From contig JAEUJW010000081.1 of NCBI GenBank assembly GCA_016793465.1, forward strand, positions 225,812 through 289,811: a stretch of 64,000 nucleotides of DNA. The letters run 5' to 3'. Below the pieces are notes generated by a model. The model saw nothing but the letters and a program-made list of their open reading frames with translations. It had not been told where the DNA came from and searched no databases. Source of the stretch: Myxococcales bacterium. Lineage in GTDB: Bacteria; Myxococcota; Polyangia; Nannocystales; Nannocystaceae. This document shows, piece after piece, positions 53,222 through 61,477 of the stretch. The position numbers and the translations under genes are program-made. Each line of letters starts with the position of its first letter. Positions within the stretch are counted from its first letter, which is position 1.

Positions 53222-54716
53222 TCAGCCGACGCGGGCCCGGCGGGCGCTGCGATCGAGGTCGACCGCGGCCGGCAGCTCGAGCGTGAAGGTCGAGCCGACG
53301 TTCGGCTGCGAGCGCGCCGTCAGCCGCCCGCCCATCGCCTCGGCGAGCGAGCGGCTGATCGCCAGCCCGAGCCCGGTGCCGCCGTGGCGCCGCGTGGTCG
53401 TCTCGTCGGCCTGGGCGAACGGGGTGAAGACGCGGGCCAGCTGCGCCGCGGTCATGCCGAGGCCGGTGTCGCTGACCTCGAACACGACCGGGCCGCCGGG
53501 GGCCCGGCTGCAGCGCACGCGGATGTCGCCGCCGGCGGTGAACTTGGCCGCGTTGCCGAGCAGGTTGAGCAGGATCTGGCGCAGGCGCACGGCGTCGGCG
53601 GCGACACGCCGGGCCGCGCGCTCGACCGTGTACTCGAGGGTGTTGCGGTTGCGCTGGGCCAGCGGCCGCGCCGAGGCGATCACCGACTCGACGATGTCCT
53701 CGACGTCGACGTCCTTGATGCTGACCACGACCCCGCCGGCCTCGATCTTCGAGAGGTCGAGGATGTTGTCGATGAGCCGCAGCAGGTGCTGGGCCGAGCC
53801 CTCGATGCGCGACACGTCGGTCACCAGCTCGGCGTTGCTGTGGTGGCCCGCGACCTCGAGGATCATCTCCGAGTAGCCGATGATGATGTTGAGCGGGGTG
53901 CGCAGCTCGTGGCTCATGTGCGCGAGGAAGGCGCTCTTGGCCTGGCTGGCGGTCTCGGCGGCGCCGACCTCGGCCCGGGCCAGGCGCAGGCTGTGGTTGG
54001 CGGTCTGCAGCGCGTCGTTGGCGGCCCGCAGCTCGTGGTTGGCGGCCTCGGTCGCGCGCTGCAGCAGGCGCGCCCGGCGGATCACCTCGTCGCGGTAGCG
54101 GATCACCGCGCGCATCCCGTAGCCGCAGAACACCAGCACGTGCGCCGGCACCAGCGCGGTCACGAGGACGGCGCCGAGCCCGAAGCCGGCGATGTCGGCC
54201 TCGGCGCGGCACGCCATCATCACCAGCCAGGTCGCCGCCAGCGTCCAGCCCCACGCGGAGATCGCCCGCGCGTCGAGCATGGTGGCCAGGATCAGCGCCG
54301 CGGTCAGCGACACCGCCGCGATCGCGTGGGTCCGCGACCGCCGCGCCGACCAGGCCGATGCTGATGACCGTGAGGCACAGCAGGGCGATGGCCACGCGCG
54401 CGGCGCTCTCCTGGCGGCCCCTCCGCTGCAGGTGGTAGGCGGCCGCCAGCGGGATCATGCAGACCGCGTAGACGCCGGCGACCCGGACCCCGGCGGTCAG
54501 CTCGCCGCGGGACAGCGCGCCGATCGCCGGACCGGTGGCGCCGAGCACCAGGTACACCAGCTCGGCCGCGAGGAACCGCGGAAGCACCCGCCGACGGAAC
54601 GCCTCGAGCGACACCTCCATGGCCGAGTCGACCTCGGCCCCGCCGGGGTCGACCCGCGGGGCCTCGGCCGCGTCCGTCGCCCTCGATGGTGTCGGGGCTG
54701 TGGCATGCACGGGCAC
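53222..54716 (-). pseudogene. Sensor histidine kinase, single-base frameshift
   Basis: The C-terminal part (downstream of about 54313) is a complete histidine kinase core: H-box [22 protein letters not shown]-box LRQILLNLLGNAAKFT, DTGLGM and GGTGLGLAISRSLAEAMGG. The N-terminal part, in another frame, encodes membrane helices (VLPRFLAAELVYLVLGATGPAIGALS, VAGVYAVCMIPLAAAYHL, VAIALLCLTVISIGLVGAAV). Removing one base from the GGG at 54328-54330 joins them as ...GAAVADHAIAAVSLTAAL, giving 497 residues. The span 1495 is one base over a multiple of three, which agrees. It may be a true lesion or an assembly error. GTG start at 54716; an internal ATG (MEVSLEAF) is possible. Confidence 0.75.
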
Positions 54717-54923
54717 GGCGGCGCATTAGCAAGGGGCGTGCCACCCCCACCTACACGCTGACTGTCCCTGCGAAACGACGTACGCCACGTGCGTGCGCAA
54801 CACCTGCGTTTGCCGCGCAGGAAGTTCACGACGCCACATCCGCGCGCGTGCACCGCGAATCACCCCGCCGGCGACGACCGCTTCGCCTGGCCTCGAGGAC
54901 AGGTCGGCGCCGTCGCGCCGGGG

Positions 54924-55544
54924 TCAGCGGCGCGGGCGGGCGCCGAGGTGCATGAGGAACGTGACCGCGGTCGGGAGGTCGGCGGCGGGCAGGTGCTCGA
55001 GCAGCGTGTGGCCGGTCTGGCGCAGCGCGGGCGCCGAGCGGGGCTCGACCGGGCCGGGCAGGAGGCCGTGGGCCTCGAACCACCGCTCGATGTGCACGCG
55101 CAGCATCTGCTTGCGGTAGGCGAACCACCGGTCGCGCTCGTCGGGCAGGGTCTGCAGCGTCTCCTTGAAGCTCTTGAACGCGCCCGACTGCGAGATGGCG
55201 GCGTTGAGGCGGGCGCGCATGGCGGCGTCGGCGAGGGTGGTGATGAAGCGGGCCATCCAGCGGTGCTGGTCGCGCGAGGACACCGGCTCGATGCGGAGGT
55301 AGCGGTCGCCGGCCCCGGCGATGCGGCGCTGGACCTCGCGCGACTCGGGCAGCTCCTCGTGGATGGAGACGACCTCGCCGGTGGTGCGGTCGAGGTAGGC
55401 GTGGTGCCCGTGCACGACGTGGCCGAACGCGAGCTCGAGGGTCCACCAGTCGACCGGGGTGGGGGCCGTGGCCGGCATCGACAGGCGTGGCGAGGGTGGG
55501 GGCGGCACGTGCACGGGCGGTCCAACTTTGGCGCCGTCATCCAT
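54924..55544 (-). CDS. UPF0158 family protein
   Basis: A 206-residue protein with the family's plan: a beta-rich start (VDWWTLELAFGHVVHGHHAYLDRTTGEVVSIHEE), then SGAFKSFKETLQTLPDERDRWFAYRKQMLRVHIERWFEAHGLLP, matching the UPF0158 signature AFRxFKxxLxxxPExxxxWYxF...xxAxxWLxxxGI. Function is unknown throughout the family. The ATG at 55544 is kept, although MPATAPTPVDW 66 bases later is also plausible. A degenerate palindrome (about 54886-54904) lies just past its stop codon. Confidence 0.75.
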   Translation of the reverse strand: MDDGAKVGPPVHVPPPPSPRLSMPATAPTPVDWWTLELAFGHVVHGHHAYLDRTTGEVVSIHEELPESREVQRRIAGAGDRYLRIEPVSSRDQHRWMARFITTLADAAMRARLNAAISQSGAFKSFKETLQTLPDERDRWFAYRKQMLRVHIERWFEAHGLLPGPVEPRSAPALRQTGHTLLEHLPAADLPTAVTFLMHLGARPRR

Positions 55545-55663
55545 ACGAACAGGGTGCCCGCGGCCCGGCGCCCCGGCGATGAACGCGACATGACGTTTTC
55601 TTCAGGTTGCCCCGCGGCGACCCCGGGACGGTCGAGTCGGCGATTGCGGAGCCGGTGCGCGCG

Positions 55664-56464
55664 TCAGCCAAGCAGGGTGCGACGCAGCAGGCGGACGACC
55701 GCGGGGGTGGTGATCAGCGCGGCGACGAGGGCGAGCAGGAAGATCGGCAGCAGGTAGTGGGCGGCGCCGAAGTAGGCGAACGGGAGGCTGACGACCTCGC
55801 GGTGGCGCAGCAGCGACTCGGCCTGCCAGGCCAGCGGGGCCGCGAGCGCGGCCACGACGACGGCGGTCAGCCACACCAGCAGCAGGCCGACGGCGCGGCC
55901 GAGGCACAGCGCGAGCAGCGAGGCGATGAACGCGACCTCGCCGACGCGCGGCCACCACGGGGCGTCGCCGACGAACGCGTGGGCGGTGGTCTGCGTGCTG
56001 TGGTCGAGCAGGCCGGCGAGCGCGCCGGCGGCGTAGGCGGCCCAGCGCAGGCCGCGGGTGTCGGCGGCGGTGAAGCTGGCCCACGGGTTGGGCAGCCAGG
56101 CGACGCGGGACGGGGCGCGCTCGAAGCGCTCGACGAGGTCGCGGCTGGCGAGCAGGACGATGCCGACGAGCGGCAGCACGGCGAGGGTCTCGAGGTCGAC
56201 GTGGCCGAGGCGGAGGTGCGGCCACTGCTGGACGATCGCGCCGACGCAGGCGCCGACCGCGGCGGCCCGCGCGGCGAAGAATCGGACGGCGAGCAGCGCG
56301 GTGGCGCCGACGTAGACCGCGAGGTTGCCCCAGTCGGGCGGGCCGGGGCGCAGGATGTCGCCGGCGATGATGGCGAGGCCGCCGGCGAGGACGAGGAGCT
56401 CGCGCACGGTGCGGCCGGCGCACCACCTGATCTCGCGGTCGAGGAGGACCATCCCGGCGAGCAT
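55664..56464 (-). CDS. Hypothetical polytopic membrane protein
   Basis: A 266-residue protein with about seven hydrophobic helices (VRELLVLAGGLAIIAGDIL, NLAVYVGATALLAVRFFAARAAAVGACVGAIV, LAVLPLVGIVLLA, and several in the C-terminal half) and a short basic C-terminus. No family recognised. The start at 56464 is one of two close ATGs (56464, 56452). It is divergent from a small membrane gene, with 100 bases between. An all-helical integral membrane protein is the most I can support. Confidence 0.6.
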   Translation of the reverse strand: MLAGMVLLDREIRWCAGRTVRELLVLAGGLAIIAGDILRPGPPDWGNLAVYVGATALLAVRFFAARAAAVGACVGAIVQQWPHLRLGHVDLETLAVLPLVGIVLLASRDLVERFERAPSRVAWLPNPWASFTAADTRGLRWAAYAAGALAGLLDHSTQTTAHAFVGDAPWWPRVGEVAFIASLLALCLGRAVGLLLVWLTAVVVAALAAPLAWQAESLLRHREVVSLPFAYFGAAHYLLPIFLLALVAALITTPAVVRLLRRTLLG

Positions 56465-56564
56465 GCCCGGGCGCGCGTGGCCTGCCAAGCGGGGCGCGGG
56501 GTCCACGGAGCGCCGCGCGCGGCGGCTTGACGGCCCGCGCGGGCGGGGCGGACACTCCCGCGCG

Positions 56565-56990
56565 ATGTCCAACCTCCCCGCCATCCTCCGCAGCGTGGTC
56601 GCCGTCGTCGCCGGGCTGCTGGTGTTCTTCGTGGTCGTCATGGTCGTGCAGGGCGCGATGGCGCAGGTGTACCCGCTGCCCGCGGGCGTCGACGTGCGGG
56701 ACATGGAGGCGATCGGCCGGGCGGTGCTGGCGATGCCGGCGGGGGCGTTCGGGCTGCTGCTGGCGGGCTACGCGATCGGGGCGCTGTGCGGCGGCATGGT
56801 GGCCGCGGCGAGCGCGGCCCGGGCCGAGATGCGGCACGCGATCATCGTCGGCGCGGTGACGACGCTCGGCGGCGTCGCCAACTTCGTCATGCTGCCGCAC
56901 CCGACGTGGGTGGTGCTGCTCGGGCTGCCGCTGTTCCTGATCATGGCGGCGATCGGCGGGCGGATCGGCGTGGCCCTGACGAGGCGCTGA
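56565..56990 (+). CDS. Small polytopic membrane protein
   Basis: A 141-residue protein with four hydrophobic helices (ILRSVVAVVAGLLVFFVVVMVVQGAMA, GAFGLLLAGYAIGALCGGMVAA, HAIIVGAVTTLGGVANFVML, TWVVLLGLPLFLIMAAIGGRIG). It resembles common uncharacterised four-helix membrane proteins. Its stop codon shares a base with the next gene's ATG (TGATG), so the small cysteine-rich lipoprotein that follows is translationally coupled. Confidence 0.65.
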   Translation: MSNLPAILRSVVAVVAGLLVFFVVVMVVQGAMAQVYPLPAGVDVRDMEAIGRAVLAMPAGAFGLLLAGYAIGALCGGMVAAASAARAEMRHAIIVGAVTTLGGVANFVMLPHPTWVVLLGLPLFLIMAAIGGRIGVALTRR

Positions 56991-57361
56991 TGCGTCGGGT
57001 CTGGCTCGTCGTCTCGCTCGCGGTGTGCGGCTGCCGTGCGGCGCCCGCCGAGGAGGTCGCGGCGCCGGTCGAGCGGACCGCGGCGCCGCCGATGCCGACG
57101 CCGACGCGCGAGGCGAGCGAGGCGCCCGCGTCACGCGGCGCCGGCTCGGCGACGGAGGCGGGCGCGCGCCCGGGCGACGCCGAGGCGCGTGTGTACGAGG
57201 AGGACGCCCCGCGGTCCGCGGACCCGGTCGAGCCGCCGGCGAGCGGGGCGCCGGCGCGGACGTGCTGCCGCACGTGTCGGAGAGGCAAGGCCTGCGGGGA
57301 CAGCTGCATCGCCGCCGACAAGCGCTGCGACGTCGGCCCCGGCTGCGCGTGCGACGGATGA
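56990..57361 (+). CDS. Small cysteine-rich lipoprotein
   Basis: A 123-residue product: signal peptide ending SLAVCGCRAAPAEE, a Pro/Glu/Ala linker, and a C-terminal CCRTCRRGKACGDSCIAADKRCDVGPGCACDG module with nine cysteines. The GKACGDSCI...KxCxVGPGCACD pattern recurs in small secreted proteins of many proteobacteria and probably folds by disulfides or binds a metal. It is translationally coupled to the preceding membrane protein. Confidence 0.65.
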   Translation: MRRVWLVVSLAVCGCRAAPAEEVAAPVERTAAPPMPTPTREASEAPASRGAGSATEAGARPGDAEARVYEEDAPRSADPVEPPASGAPARTCCRTCRRGKACGDSCIAADKRCDVGPGCACDG

Positions 57362-57480
57362 TGCGGCGGAGCGTCGCGGGTGACGGATTGTTGCGGAGTG
57401 TTGCGCGGCGGAGCGTCGCGCGGGCGAGGAGGATTGTTGCGGAGTGTTGCGCGACGAACGGTCGCGCGGACGGACGTCCG
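57361..57480. repeat. 46-bp direct duplication
   Basis: GGATTGTTGCGGAGTGTTGC occurs at 57385 and 57431, 46 bases apart, each preceded by GCGGAGCGTCGCG and followed by GCG. It begins at the stop codon of the small lipoprotein gene. No coding role seen. Confidence 0.8.
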
Positions 57481-57579
57481 AGGCGACGCGGCGCCTTGAG
57501 AAATTGTGAAGTGTAATCGTCGACGAGTTGGCGTCACTCAGAGCTGTCGTCGCGCAACGGCGACATGGGGGTCGATGCA

Positions 57580-58059
57580 ATGGAGCGCGTGAAACATCCT
57601 TGGAGACTGGTGCGTGTCGGGTTCGTGGTGTCGCTGCTCGGGTGGACGCCCGCGTGCGACGCGGGCGAGGACACGGAGGCGCGTCGCGGCGAGGCCGAGC
57701 GGGCCGAGCACGGCGAGGGCGACTGCGGCCACGAGGGCGGCGAGCACGGCGGGCACGAGCACGGCCAGGGCCAGCACCCGGGCGGCGAGCACGACGAGGG
57801 CGGCCAGCACCCGCACGGCGAGCACGGCGAGCACGGCGACGAGCCGTGCGACGAGCACGAGCCGCCCCCGCCGCCCCCGCCCGATCGTCCGTGTGACGAT
57901 GGGCCCGAGCCCGAGCAGCCGGACGACGGCGAGAGCAGCGGCGGTTCGACGGGCGGCGACGACACGACCGGCGGCGACGACACCACGGGCGACGACACGA
58001 CCACGGGCGACGACACGACCACGGGCGACGACACGACCGGTGGGCCGATCCCCCAGTGA
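57580..58059 (+). CDS. Histidine-rich lipoprotein
   Basis: A 159-residue lipoprotein with signal peptide ending WTPACDAG. The mature part begins with a His/Gly/Glu-rich block (residues about 50-105: GHEGGEHGGHEHGQGQHPGG and more, ending CDEHE), then a proline run and a C-terminal GDDTTTGDDTTTGDDTT repeat. The His-rich block is a likely divalent metal buffer (Zn, Ni or Cu). It precedes the iron-dependent-type dioxygenase-like lipoprotein by about 110 bases. The ATG at 57580 is preferred over 57565 because GGGGG is better spaced. Confidence 0.7.
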   Translation: MERVKHPWRLVRVGFVVSLLGWTPACDAGEDTEARRGEAERAEHGEGDCGHEGGEHGGHEHGQGQHPGGEHDEGGQHPHGEHGEHGDEPCDEHEPPPPPPPDRPCDDGPEPEQPDDGESSGGSTGGDDTTGGDDTTGDDTTTGDDTTTGDDTTGGPIPQ

Positions 58060-58169
58060 ACCTCTGCCGGGCGCGGTGGTCCGCGTCACCGGCGAACCCG
58101 GGCCCGCTTGACGGGCAGGTCGGCCCGCGAAAAACTGGCCCGGTGCGACATGACCTCGAGGACAGCTTT

Positions 58170-58985
58170 ATGACACACCACCAACACGGCGAGGGATTGA
58201 TCGACGACATGCCGCGGCTCGTCGGCATGCGGCGGCGCATGCTGCTGCGCCTCGCGCTCGGGGCCATGACCGCGGCCTGCGGCGACGCGGGCGGCGACGA
58301 CGGCGAGTCGGGCGAGTCGGGAGAGTCGGGCGACGGCGAAGGCTCCACCCCGACCGGCGGCGGCGAGTGCTCGCCGATCCCCGAGGAGACCGCGGGCCCG
58401 TACCCGGGCGACGGCAGCAACGGCGCCAACGCCCTGGTGCTCGCGGGCATCGTGCGCAGCGACATCCGCGCCAGCGTCGACGGCGCGTCGGGCACCGCCG
58501 AGGGCGTGCCGCTGACGGTCACGCTGACGATCGTCGACGAGCAGTGCGCGCCGCTGTCCGGCTACGCGGTCTACATCTGGCACTGCGACCGCGACGGCGC
58601 CTACTCGATGTACAGCGGGTCGGCGCAGGACGAGAACTACCTGCGCGGGGTCCAGGTGACCGACGGCGACGGCAAGGTGAGCTTCCAGTCGATCTTCCCC
58701 GGGGCCTACAGCGGCCGCTGGCCGCACATCCACTTCGAGGTCTACCCGACGCTGGCGAGCGCCACCTCGGCCGGCAACAAGCTGCGCACCTCGCAGCTCG
58801 CCCTGCCCGAGGCCGCCTGCAGCGAGGCCTACACCGCCGACGGCTACGACGCGAGCGTGCAGAACCTGGCCGCGAGCAGCCTCGAGTCCGACAACGTGTT
58901 CGGCGACGGCGCGACGCTGCAGCTCGCGGCCGTCGACGGCAGCGTCGACGCCGGCTACACCGCGACCCTGACGGTGACGGTGTGA
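58170..58985 (+). CDS. Intradiol ring-cleavage dioxygenase-like lipoprotein
   Basis: A 271-residue protein. An N-terminal lipoprotein or Tat-like signal (MRRRMLLRLALGAMTAACGDAGG, lipobox ending AAC) is followed by an acidic Gly/Ser linker. The domain has ECSPIPEETAGPYP, CAPLSGYAVYIWHCDRDGAYSMYSG and FPGAYSGRWPHIHFEVY. These are the protocatechuate 3,4-dioxygenase beta-fold motifs; the Tyr, Tyr, His, His Fe(III) ligands are expected at GAY, PGAYSGR, PHIH and HFE. Such exported dioxygenase-like proteins are common in bacteria, and their substrates are rarely known. The ATG at 58170 is used; the first signal residues come 40 codons later than the longest reading. Confidence 0.8.
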   Translation: MTHHQHGEGLIDDMPRLVGMRRRMLLRLALGAMTAACGDAGGDDGESGESGESGDGEGSTPTGGGECSPIPEETAGPYPGDGSNGANALVLAGIVRSDIRASVDGASGTAEGVPLTVTLTIVDEQCAPLSGYAVYIWHCDRDGAYSMYSGSAQDENYLRGVQVTDGDGKVSFQSIFPGAYSGRWPHIHFEVYPTLASATSAGNKLRTSQLALPEAACSEAYTADGYDASVQNLAASSLESDNVFGDGATLQLAAVDGSVDAGYTATLTVTV

Positions 58986-59268
58986 CGCGTCGATGAGCCC
59001 GTCGGGTCGCGCCGACGACCGAGCTCCGGGGTGACCGGAGATCGTCCGCGTCTCACCGCCGCGGTGAGGGCGTGCGCGTCGACCAGGACCGCCCCCGTCG
59101 TCCGCCGACAGGGCATCACGCCCCGCGGTGCGGCGTCACGCGAGCACCGATCCATCGCGCCGCCGAGCGCGCTCGGCGCCTGGCCTTTGGACCAGGTCCG
59201 CCGGGGCGCCGCGACCTGGCGCCCCCGCGGGCCGGCAGGGTATCCTGCGCGGCGTGTGTCGCTACGCC
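58986..59268. other. Intergenic region with degenerate palindrome
   Basis: No gene supported. CCTGGCCTTTGGACCAGGT at 59179-59197 is a perfect-arm variant of the dispersed palindrome. The stretch is otherwise GC-rich without features. Confidence 0.5.
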
Positions 59269-59700
59269 ATGGGCGTCTACAAGCGCCGCTACGCCTGCTT
59301 CGCCTGCCGCAAGTCGTTCAAGCGGCGCACCCCCGGCGACGTCGGCCACCGCGGGCCCGAGCGCCCGGCCCTGTGTCCGCAGTGCGGCCTGCTCATGGCC
59401 GACATGGGCCGCGACTTCGAACCGCCGGCCCGCGGCGACGAGCGCGGGTGGACCGCGGCCGAGGCCCTGTTCGCGGTCGGCATCACCTTCCACTCGTGCG
59501 GCTGCTCGGGGCCCGGCTATCGCCCGCGCGACCCGCGGGAGCTGCGGGCGTTCTTCCTCGAGATGCGCGTGCACTACCAGGCGAGCCTGCAGCGGTGGCG
59601 CGCCGACGAGCGGGCCGCGCCCGAGGTCCGCGCCGGCGCTGCCTCGCTGTGGCAGGCCCGCCTCGCGGCGCTCGACGCGGCGCTGGCCGCCGACGGCTGA
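59269..59700 (+). CDS. Hypothetical zinc-ribbon protein
   Basis: A 143-residue soluble protein: YACFACRKSFK (CxxC), then CPQCGLLMADMGRDFEPP (CxxC), forming a zinc ribbon, followed by a helical C-terminal half with CGCSGPGYRPRD. The type occurs widely in myxobacteria and related bacteria without known function. The ATG at 59269 is chosen; a GTG at 59254 would add VCRYA. Its last 30 bases and stop are duplicated just downstream. Confidence 0.6.
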   Translation: MGVYKRRYACFACRKSFKRRTPGDVGHRGPERPALCPQCGLLMADMGRDFEPPARGDERGWTAAEALFAVGITFHSCGCSGPGYRPRDPRELRAFFLEMRVHYQASLQRWRADERAAPEVRAGAASLWQARLAALDAALAADG

Positions 59701-59964
59701 GGCGGAGCCTCGAAGGCTGAGCCGGCCCCGGCTCGCTCGACGCGGCGCTGGCCGCCGACGGCTGAGCGGGCCCGCCGCGGGGTCAGTGCACGAACGGGTC
59801 GGCGAAGCGCGGGTCGTCGACGCGGCGCTCGCGTCGAGCGGGCCCGCTCTGGGTTCCGCGGACGAACGGGGACGGCGAAGCGCGGGTCGTCGACGCGGCG
59901 CCCGCGTCGAGCGGGCCCGCCGCGGGGTCAGTGGACGAACGGGTCGGCGAAGCGCGGGTCGTCG
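59671..59964. repeat. Copies of both convergent gene ends
   Basis: The 3' end of the zinc-ribbon gene (CTCGACGCGGCGCTGGCCGC to the TGA, 59671-59700) recurs at 59736-59765, 65 bases later. The 3' end of the convergent peroxidase gene (complement of the stop and CACGAACGGGTCGGCGAAGC) appears near 59784 and 59857 before the true gene end at 59928, about 72 bases apart. So both gene tails are duplicated in the same gap. Confidence 0.88.
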
Positions 59965-61337
59965 CGCAGCGCCTCGTCGGTCAGCGTGTTTAAAAATGCG
60001 ACGAGCGCGGACTTCTCGGCGGGGGTCAGCTGCATGGTGCGGGGGACGCCGCCGGGGCCGCGCAGGCGGGGGTCGAGGTTCGGGTGGGCCTTGACCCCGT
60101 GGTCGTAGAAGTCGATCACCTGCTCGAGGGTGGCGAAGCGGCCGTCGTGCATGTACGGGCCGGTGACGGCCACGTTGCGCAGCGAGGGCGACTTGAAGCG
60201 GCCGGCGTCGGCGGGGTCGCCGGTGACGTCGCCGACGCCGTCGTCGACGGTGGGGCCGGCGTCGAGCCCGTTGTTGAGCGGCTGGGTCGGCTGGAAGATC
60301 GCCAGGTTCGGCGGCGGACCGCCGGGGCCCGGCGGCGGGCCGGCGACGTGGCAGGCGGCGCAGTTGGTCCGCGGGCTGAAGAACAGCTGGCGGCCGAGGT
60401 TCTCGGCCGCGGTGAAGCCGGGCAGCGGGCCGTTGTTGCCGCCGGCGGCCGCGACCGCGACGTCCCAGCGGGTGCGGTGGGCGCTCATGGCCCGCACGAA
60501 CTGGGCCAGCGCGCGGGCGATCCGGTCGCTGGTCACGGCGGCGTCGCCGAACGCGGCGGTGAACAGGTCGGCGTAGTAGGGGCGCGCGTCGACGCGCTCG
60601 ACCAGCTCGGCGAGGGTGAGGCCCATCTCGACCTCGCTCTGGATCGGGCCGAGCACCTGCTCCTCGAGGGTCGCGGCCCGCTCGTCCCAGAAGAACCGGC
60701 CGCTGGCGTACCAGCGGGCGTCGGCCAGGCTCATCGAGTTGCGCGTGGTCAGCTCGCCGGCGAAGCCGACGCTGAAGTCGGCGGGGTCGCCGAAGCCGAA
60801 GGCCTGCTGGTGGCACGAGGCGCAGCTGAGGGTCTCGTTGTGCGAGAGCGCGGGGTCGTAGAACAGCACGCGCCCGAGGGTGGCGCCGGCGTCGGACAGC
60901 TGGTTGTCGGCGGGCGTGTTGTCGAGGCCCTGCACGAACGGGGTCTCGTAGTGGGCGGGCAGGTCGATCGTGTAGTCGTAGGGCGGGTCGGGCAGGTCGA
61001 GCAGCGCGTCGTCGTCGCCGCCGTCGTCGCTCGCGGGCGCGCCGCTGCTCGCGTCGTCGTCGCCGGGCTCGTCGCCGCCGCTCGAGGTCTCGTCGCTCGC
61101 GGTGTCGTCGGCCGGCGCGTCGCCGGTGGAGCCGGACGGGTCGCCCGGCTCGCTCGAGGAGCCGGCGCCGTCGGTCGGGTCGGTGTCGTCGCCGTCGTCC
61201 GCGGCCTCGTCGCCGGCGTCGGCCGCGGGCGGGTCGCCGCCGGGGTCCGCGGGCTGGCCCGGGTCGCAGGCCGCGAGCAGGGCGAGCACGAGCGCGCCGG
61301 AGAGCGAGGGGTGGAGACAGGACGACGGGGTTCGCAT
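59928..61337 (-). CDS. MauG / cytochrome c peroxidase-like di-haem lipoprotein
   Basis: A 469-residue lipoprotein. The signal peptide ends LLAACDPG, followed by a 100-residue Asp/Ser/Gly-rich linker and a di-haem peroxidase domain with two haem-binding motifs CASCH and CAACH, DPALSHNETLSCASCHQQAFGFGD, and the C-terminal LRNVAVTGPYMHDGRFATLEQVIDFYDHG. The last is typical of the MauG/CcpA family that reduces peroxides or oxidises partner proteins. It is located in the periplasm on a lipid anchor. The ATG at 61337 opens the signal peptide. TTT-TTA-AAC codons (59988-59999) form a small AT island. Confidence 0.85.
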   Translation of the reverse strand: MRTPSSCLHPSLSGALVLALLAACDPGQPADPGGDPPAADAGDEAADDGDDTDPTDGAGSSSEPGDPSGSTGDAPADDTASDETSSGGDEPGDDDASSGAPASDDGGDDDALLDLPDPPYDYTIDLPAHYETPFVQGLDNTPADNQLSDAGATLGRVLFYDPALSHNETLSCASCHQQAFGFGDPADFSVGFAGELTTRNSMSLADARWYASGRFFWDERAATLEEQVLGPIQSEVEMGLTLAELVERVDARPYYADLFTAAFGDAAVTSDRIARALAQFVRAMSAHRTRWDVAVAAAGGNNGPLPGFTAAENLGRQLFFSPRTNCAACHVAGPPPGPGGPPPNLAIFQPTQPLNNGLDAGPTVDDGVGDVTGDPADAGRFKSPSLRNVAVTGPYMHDGRFATLEQVIDFYDHGVKAHPNLDPRLRGPGGVPRTMQLTPAEKSALVAFLNTLTDEALRDDPRFADPFVH

Positions 61338-61477
61338 ACCGGCGACAAAGCACGGACGGGACCACCGCGGCGGCGGCCGGATCCTCAACGATGTCGCGGG
61401 CCCTCGCGGGCGCGCTGGGCCGGGTCGGCGGTTTCCACCGGGTCGGCGGCGCGGCCGTGCGGAGGCTGCCGGCAGGC

